DNA of 64,000 nucleotides from Mugil cephalus (Eukaryota > Chordata > Actinopteri > Mugiliformes > Mugilidae). Location: assembly GCF_022458985.1 (NCBI RefSeq), contig NC_061771.1:27830001-27894000 (forward strand). Direction: 5' to 3'. A program made the translations under genes and the position numbers. Under the pieces are notes generated by a model, which searched no databases, was not told the origin of the DNA, and saw nothing but the letters and a program-made list of their open reading frames with translations. This document shows positions 58,554-64,000 of this stretch, in pieces (the stretch's first letter is position 1; each line of letters begins with the position of its first letter).

Positions 58554-58898
58554 CTGCAGATATCCAGAGCTTTCCTGGCGTCTCCGGACACGGCCGACAC
58601 TTTCCTGGCACAGAACTGAACCGCGGAGGCGTCCAGGATTCCTTCAGCCGACGCCTGGGAGGCAACAAAATAAAAATATACACACATGAATAAATAAATA
58701 AATAAAATACAGCTGCGGGTTAAACAAACACAACCACACACACTCGAACTGCACTTACCTGTGTGAGTCTGTCCTGAACGATGGCGGCGAGCTCCTGGCG
58801 GCTGTAGGGAGGGAAGTGGAGCAGCAGGGGGCGACAGTGAGGGCGAGCCTGCAGCCGGGGGAGGATCCGGTCGGTCAGATCCAGAGCGTTGGCGATGC
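58554..58898 (-). CDS. cdc6: cdc6, two isolated internal exons (ATPase sensor/lid region)
   Basis: The minus-strand exon 58898-58759 encodes IANALDLTDRILPRLQARPH, CRPLLLHFPPYSRQELAAIV and QDRLTQ; the exon 58654-58554 encodes ASAEGILDASAVQFCARKVS and AVSGDARKALDICR. Both have correct acceptors and donors, compatible phases and no stops. They match the AAA+ domain of Cdc6, from the GIAN sensor-1 motif through the sensor-2 GDARKALD motif. Cdc6 loads the MCM2-7 helicase on ORC at replication origins. Orc1 is the closest relative, but the residues fit Cdc6 better. No other cdc6 exon is visible in the window: upstream exons should lie to the right, where Ig-family intron and transposons follow; downstream exons should lie left, towards the gap. 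Confidence 0.8.
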
Positions 58899-59057
58899 CT
58901 GGAAGAAGAAGAAGAAGAAGAAGAAAAATAAACAATGTTGTATATACACAGTGAGTATATTCTTAATATAATTATTAGTTTATTGCAGTGGGACAGTGCA
59001 CATTAATCAACATTGATGTTTTAGCCCTAAGGGTGTGGTTTTACACTCCTTTAACTT

Positions 59058-59240
59058 AGTGAACTTTTAACGTGTTGACTCGGTGTAAATCCTCGCTCCT
59101 TGACTAAATTGGCTTTAGCTTAGATCTGTATTTTTTTTTTTTTTTTAGTTTCGGGACTGTGTGTTGTATGGACGCTGTAATAAATCCTTTATAAACTCTG
59201 TGTTTGCGTTAGAAATGTCCTGATTTAACCTAATCTAAAT
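59058..59240 (+). pseudogene. Leader-proximal intron remnant of Ig gene 4
   Basis: AGTGAACTTTTAACGTGTTG ... TGTGTGTTGTATGGACGCTG, AATAAATCCTTTATAAACTC matches the intron after the leader exon in genes 1-3 (34405, 53030, 54535). No leader ATG was found to its left; cdc6 exons are there instead. Confidence 0.6.
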
Positions 59241-60039
59241 AGGCTTTATCTCTACGTTAAAGTAGAAGACGTGTCCTCCATGTTTTATTCGGGATAAAAC
59301 ACTAACCTGCACCTTCTTCACTGCTCCTAATAGAGTTTGTTATATTTATTTATTGGTTTATCCCACTACTACAGCTCCAGACAGCATGGAACTAATTAAT
59401 TATTAATATAGATGTGACACAGACAGAAACTTGCCTGATACTTTCTCTGAAACTTAGACTTTAATGATCCACAAGAGAAAGGGGAGTAACTTGTCACAAA
59501 AAGATGATCTGTTATGTTTGGTATAAAATAAGTTCACTATGCGAGTGGAGATGAATCAGTCTAACTGGAGGTAACTGTCTCCGTCTGTTTGTCCACCACG
59601 TTTCATGTAAACCAGGAGATATGTCCTCCATGTTTTACTCAGTTGGCGAGGACGCACCATTCAGTAATTGACTCTTTTCATTTGTTTGCGAAAAACGGTT
59701 GAATAATAAAGTAAAACTATGAGGTATAGGAATAAAAATAACAGTAAGCGATAAAACTTTATATTTTATTAACTTTATATCTTCACTAAAAAGATGAGAT
59801 TAGAGGCTGAGTGTGTTTTCATTCAGGCGTATGTGCACATTAAGGTTCAGGAACTACAATGATGAGAAGAAGCTTCACTTGTATTCATTTACTCATGTCA
59901 TGTTTTGGAGGGAACTTTTTAGTTTTTTTATCTAAGAGGATTAAGTTCAACTAGTTACTCAATAGCAGGGAATTGTTTTCCCATAGTACTATATAAAACA
60001 GTCAGTTTATACCCATATAAATATATATATATATATATG

Positions 60040-60074
<35 letters not shown>

Positions 60075-61205
60075 AGGATAAAATAGCAAGTAAAACAGAA
60101 AAACTATAAAACTGTAGACTAGAATAAAATGACTAATAAGAGAGATGGGATTTTCGCCTACATGTAAGAGTGTTAAGAATTAAGTCATAAAAGTGTGCGT
60201 TAGTCTCTCTGTGTTGCTCAGGGAGGGAAACGTTAGAATATTACAATTTTTTGACAGAACGTTTGTGTGGTTTAAAATTAAAATCGGAGTCAAATGTCAC
60301 TCACCAGGTTTCTCGCCTCTTGACTTGGGTTTAGTCCACGTGTATTTAGTTAAGAGGCTAGTTTCTCTCTGAGCTTTTGAATCAGTGATTAGTGATTCAA
60401 TCTTGTCCTGGTTGAACTGTAAAAAAAAATCTATTATATCCAGACCTTAATATCTAAAATGCTATTAAAAATCTATAGATTCAGCGTCATCAGCAGAACT
60501 GTAGAAGGAGACGCCGTGTCTCCAGGGGTAGCATATATATATATATATAAATTGATTCTTGTGGTACCGCACAGATAATCTCATAATCTCTCTAGAGATA
60601 AAAAAAAAAAAAAAACCTGTGGCCAACCCACTCACTTAATCTGTTAAAGGAATCTACCAGAACTGTAACTGTGGGTTTGTTCTGATATACATTTCTAATT
60701 TGGTGTGTGAGTTTAAAGACGTAACAAGTTTCTCTAAAATCTTACTTCAAAATGGGAGGTTAGAAATTGGCCTGTAGCTGCTGCCAGATAAAATGTCCAG
60801 GTTATTAAAATAACTCGAGCAGTTTTAACGTCACCAGATACTGAATTAAAACGTCACGTTGTATACAGGCTGTTGATAAAGGTGCAGTGTGCTGGTTTTA
60901 CTTACAGATACCAGACCTAAGTTTGGTTATTTTCTCCCTGAAAATAAAAGTAAATAAAAGAAGCCAGCAAACTGTTCACATCTAGAAGCTGGAAGTGTGT
61001 TGCTATGATTTGTTATAGGATTTAAAAGAGTAAATGAATCATGATGGATTTCTAGTTTTGTCTTCTGTGCTGTGATGCTCTGGTTATTTCCACAGAGAGA
61101 TCAAAGTTTTCTTTGTAATTTTCACACTAATTCACACCCACAGGCCGCATGTTTGACACCTACAGAAAAGACAGCACGTTTAAATGTAATAAAAACACAC
61201 AAATA
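59241..61205. other. Non-coding, repeat-containing stretch
   Basis: Has (GT)n at 60043-60070, AT runs at 60020 and 60535, and an A run at 60600. A segment at 60480-60660 resembles a dispersed fish repeat (GGTAGCATATATAT, TTCTTGTGGTACCGCACAG). A possible exon at 60305-60416 on the minus strand is treated under findings. Confidence 0.4.
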
Positions 61206-61212
61206 TAAATAT

Positions 61213-62560
61213 ATATACACACTACTGGTCAAAAGTTTTAGAACACCGCACTTTCCCCATTTTTTTTTTTTTTTTTACTGAAAATTATTCAGTTTATTGT
61301 GTATTTATCTGAAATTAAAGTATAGAAAAAATAAGCAATTTGAGTTGAAAAAGACATCATGGAATCAATTTATAGACCAAAATGTATTCTAAACGTTAGA
61401 CTCATCAAAGTAGCCACCTTTGGCAGAAATAAACAGCTCAACACACTAGTGGTATTCCTTCTACAATAAAAAACAAATATTCTTCAGAAAGTTCTTCTCA
61501 AGTCTGTTGCAGAAGTTCCCATGAATGTGTGGCACTTGAAGTTTGCTTGACTTTCACTCTTGTGTCGAGTTCATCCCAAACCAGCTCGATGGGGTTTAAG
61601 TCTGGAGACTGTTCTGGCCACTCCATGTTTTCAAGCTTACCATCTTGTTCTTTTTTCCTGAGGTAGTTCTGACATAGCTTGGACTTGTGTTTTGGGTCAT
61701 TATCTTGCTGTAGAATGAACCTCTGATCAACTAGGCGCATACGAGAGGGTCTTGCATGGCGCTGCAGAATGCTGTGGTGGCCGTTTTGGTTCAAGGTACC
61801 GCTCACTCTGTACAAGTCACCAACCCTGGATCCAGCAAAACAGCCCCAGACCATCACACTTCCTCCTCCATGTTTAACAGTGATGTCACACACTGTGGAA
61901 CCATCCTCTCACCTACTCGACGTCGTACAAAGATCCTGTGTGATTCATCAGCCCATAGTATCTTCTTCCAGTCGTCAGTAGCCCAATGGTGGTGTTTCGT
62001 GGCCCAGGAGAGCCTCTTCGTCTTATTCTGACATCTCACCATGTGCAGTCACTTTTTCTCTGTAGAGAAATAACTCATAACACAGGTTCACTTCTCTTAT
62101 ACTTGTACATATTGTTATATATGTACTTCCCATATTTTTTACATTCTCTTACTTATTCTGATTGTGCTTTGTTCTAAACACTGGTCCACTTTGGGTTGGA
62201 GCTGCTGTAACGAAAAGTAATTTCCCCCTGGGACCAATAAAGTAATTCTGATTCTGATGAACAATGGCTTCCTTGATGCAACTCGTCCTGTCAAACCTGC
62301 AGCTCCAAGTCTTCTCTTCACAGTTGAAATGGAGACTTGCTTACTACGACTACTATTAAGCTGTGCTTGAAGGTGTTGCCCTGTGAGCCGCCTATCACGC
62401 AAGCTGTTCACTCTCAGAAGCGTCCTCTCATTCAGTTGTGGCTTTGAGTCTGTCAGATCACTTCCTGTCAGTTTCCCCCAGTTTCTGATGGAAGAAAACT
62501 GTACTCACTCGAGGAAGGATTACCATAATCATTTCTGTGATCGTTTTCTCGGTTTTAACT
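61213..62560 (-). pseudogene. Tc1-like transposon remnant with most of its transposase
   Basis: On the minus strand: NSLRDRRLTGQHLQAQLNSS and SISTVKRRLGAAGLTGRVAS (HTH part), then a LINE-tail insertion, then WKKILWADESHRIF, GGGSVMVWGCFAGSRVGDLY, FILQQDNDPKHKSKLCQNYL and WPEQSPDLNPIELVWDELD. The three DD34E acidic residues (ADES, DNDPKH, NPIE) are all present. The right end of the transposase-sense strand ends with an inverted repeat, ACTACTGGTCAAAAGTTTTA at 61221. The matching terminus to the right was not found, and frames are shifted, so it is inactive. Confidence 0.85.
62040..62262 (+). mobile_element. LINE 3' tail inserted in the Tc1 element
   Basis: Ends in GGGACCAATAAAGTAATTCT GATTCTGATG, the typical 3' tail with short ATTCTG repeats of fish L2-type LINEs. 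It precisely interrupts the Tc1 transposase reading order and is on the opposite strand, so it is younger than the Tc1 copy. Confidence 0.75.
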
Positions 62561-62562
62561 GG

Positions 62563-63078
62563 AGGCAGTGCAGCAGGGAGTGTCACAGGATGATGTGTTG
62601 TGTTGTGGCTACCGTGGGTGTAATGTGTCGCTTTCTAATGGCACGGTCTCTGGTGTTTTGTAGAGCTGGATAAAGATGAATAAAATGATCAGAGAGAGAG
62701 ATAATTCTAATATGTGTCCACATTTACGAGAATCTAGCAGATTAATAACATGTTAAAATCACTCATGATTAAAATACGAAAGTCAGAAGTGAATGAAACA
62801 GAACGGAGAGTTTAATAGCGTTGTGCCCACGTCCACATTCCTGCCCTTCTCTCTTCTCTCTGTACATTGAGGCCACGTCTTCACCTCCTCCTTCCTTTTC
62901 TGTGTGAGAAAGAACAGGTGTAGCTTGGTTTACCGGCCTCTAGAAGTTGGGCGTCCGTGTTGAAATGGAGTTTCTGTTTGGTCTCTTTTTTTTTTTAATT
63001 CTTATTGCAGTATAATATCTGGCTGAGAGGGTGGGTGGCTTACGTTAGTCTTGGAACAATATCCAGATAAAAGATGCA
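62563..63078. other. Spacer before Ig gene 4 V exon, nothing recognised
   Basis: No coding exon; a poly(T) run lies at 62987. Confidence 0.3.
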
Positions 63079-63169
63079 GCTTCGTGACAGAGGAAGGTTT
63101 TACACCATCCTCATCCTCAGGTTGACATGAGCTGATCAAACTGTATTTTTTTCTGGTTTGTTTCCCCAG
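63079..63169 (+). repeat. Conserved intron block before the V exons, copy 4
   Basis: GTGACAGAGGAAGGTTTTAC, ACCATCCTCATCCTCAGGTT, GACATGAGCTGATCAAACTG also stands directly before the V exons at 34832, 53438 and 55466. It contains the probable branch region and defines the duplication unit. Confidence 0.85.
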
Positions 63170-63517
63170 AAAAACGTCCCATCATCGACCAGACTCGGCC
63201 GATTAAAGTACCAGAAGGATCTAATTTGACTCTACAGTGTTAAACTGATCCAGAGATCAACCTAAAGGACTTCACCTTGGACTGGAAGAGAGTGGACATC
63301 AAAAACGTCTCAGACCGCATGGTCTACTCCCGTCGAGGTGGGAAGGATCATCCTCATCCACAGATGCAGCGATACAAGAACAGAGCAGAGCTGATTAAAG
63401 AGGACCTGACCAGAGGACGGATGACTCTACTGATCCCCACAGTCCAGCAGTCTGACTCAGGACACTACAGATGCTTCATCCCAAAGTTCAGCGTCAGCTT
63501 TGTTTTCAACATTGTTG
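63170..63517 (+). pseudogene. Ig-family gene 4: V exon with in-frame stop
   Basis: A full 348-nt V exon with both splice sites. The codon after the first V cysteine (CAA in gene 3) is TAA at 63241-63243, a single C-to-T nonsense change. The rest of the domain is intact (LDWKR, DSGHYRCFIPK). The CC' region differs more from genes 1 and 3 than the rest (KNVSDRMVYSRRGGKDHPHP). No leader exon is present to the left, and the downstream intron is replaced after 70 bases by the Penelope-like repeat. Non-functional as assembled. Confidence 0.85.
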
Positions 63518-63589
63518 GTAAGTTTACTGAACTCACAACGTTGTGTTGTTGGTGCCACACACCACAGGACCCCCTCAGAATCCAAAGAA

Positions 63590-63730
63590 GGCAACTGGAC
63601 TTGTAGAATTTTCTTGAAGATTCGTCCGAGTCGCTTCTTCAGTTCTGAGGTTGAGGTTTAAATGTGGAAAAAAAAACAATGTGAGTCAGAAACTTCCTTG
63701 ACCAGAAACTGGGGCCACTAGTTCCATAAT
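63590..63730 (-). mobile_element. Probable Penelope-type terminal repeat, copy 2
   Basis: AACTGGACTTGTAGAATTTT, CTTGAAGATTCGTCCGAGTC, GCTTCTTCAGTTCTGAGGTT and later CCAGAAACTGGGGCCACTAG match 51309-51460 with small deletions through the middle. Confidence 0.45.
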
Positions 63731-64000
63731 GACTGGTTAATTAGCTGCCGTTAAGAGATAGAAGATAAATCATCTAAGACACTGATTTGTTTATTCAGTC
63801 TGTTTTTAATTATTTTAATGTGGTGTCTCGGGGCCCCTGTCCTCCCCCCACCTCCCACCGGGGCTCGTTGTTTTGTAGTTGCTGTTGTTGCATGTTTTTT
63901 TTTGTGAATAATTGCAGTGCATTAAAAACAGGGCGTGTGTGATGCATTAGAAACAAGATGGAGGCTGCCATGTTTGCTGTTTGCATGTGAGTCGTCCGGG
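63731..64000. other. Right edge, nothing recognised
   Basis: Contains a C-rich stretch (63836-63862) and a T/GTT-rich stretch. No gene can be supported. Confidence 0.3.

Noticed and set aside
58759..58898. Assignment of the exons to orc1 instead of cdc6
   Set aside because: The LTDRILPRLQAR and VQFCARKVSAVSGDARKALD words fit Cdc6 better than Orc1, although the two families are related.

Overview
This window is vertebrate nuclear DNA, almost certainly from a teleost fish. Genes are split by GT-AG introns, microsatellites are dense, and there are many fish-type DNA transposons and LINEs. A gap of exactly 500 N at 57739-58238 shows this is a scaffolded assembly.

Left third (1-27365), conserved genes all on the + strand: the last eight coding exons of nup133 (nuclear pore), a complete seven-exon (six coding) striated-muscle alpha-actin with a recognisable SRF/TEAD/TATA promoter (acta1 by position), and a complete three-coding-exon ccsap (centriole, cilia and spindle-associated protein). 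As I recall it, NUP133-ACTA1-CCSAP is also the human chromosome 1q42 order, with all three genes in the same orientation. Between and inside these genes lie MITEs, a Tc1 remnant, minisatellites and a nearly 0.9 kb TAG-type trinucleotide array just upstream of the actin promoter.

Middle and right (27366-64000), accessory and transposon-rich: an expanding family of small membrane proteins with one immunoglobulin V domain (butyrophilin/MOG/B7-like). Two members can be assembled as intact five-exon genes (197 and 202 residues), two are broken, and two inverted fragments are present. The 5' end of the first member is tandemly duplicated, each copy carrying a 16-bp minisatellite and its own leader exon. 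Between the family members lie a 1.05 kb hAT deletion derivative with target-site duplication, two piggyBac fragments, a Ty3-type retroelement with integrase placed before reverse transcriptase, a 5.2 kb DNA transposon with terminal inverted repeats carrying two adjacent genes, a second decayed relative of that transposon, a restriction-like-endonuclease LINE, a probable Penelope-type repeat with a hammerhead-like core, and a Tc1 transposase interrupted by a LINE tail. Just right of the assembly gap sit two perfectly spliced minus-strand exons of the replication licensing gene cdc6, isolated from the rest of that gene.

The most interesting parts are the two-gene transposon at 41491-46701 with its relative at 47640-50035, the duplicated leader/minisatellite cassettes of the Ig family, and the orphan cdc6 exons. 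All names come from reading translated sequence by eye; no database search was possible.
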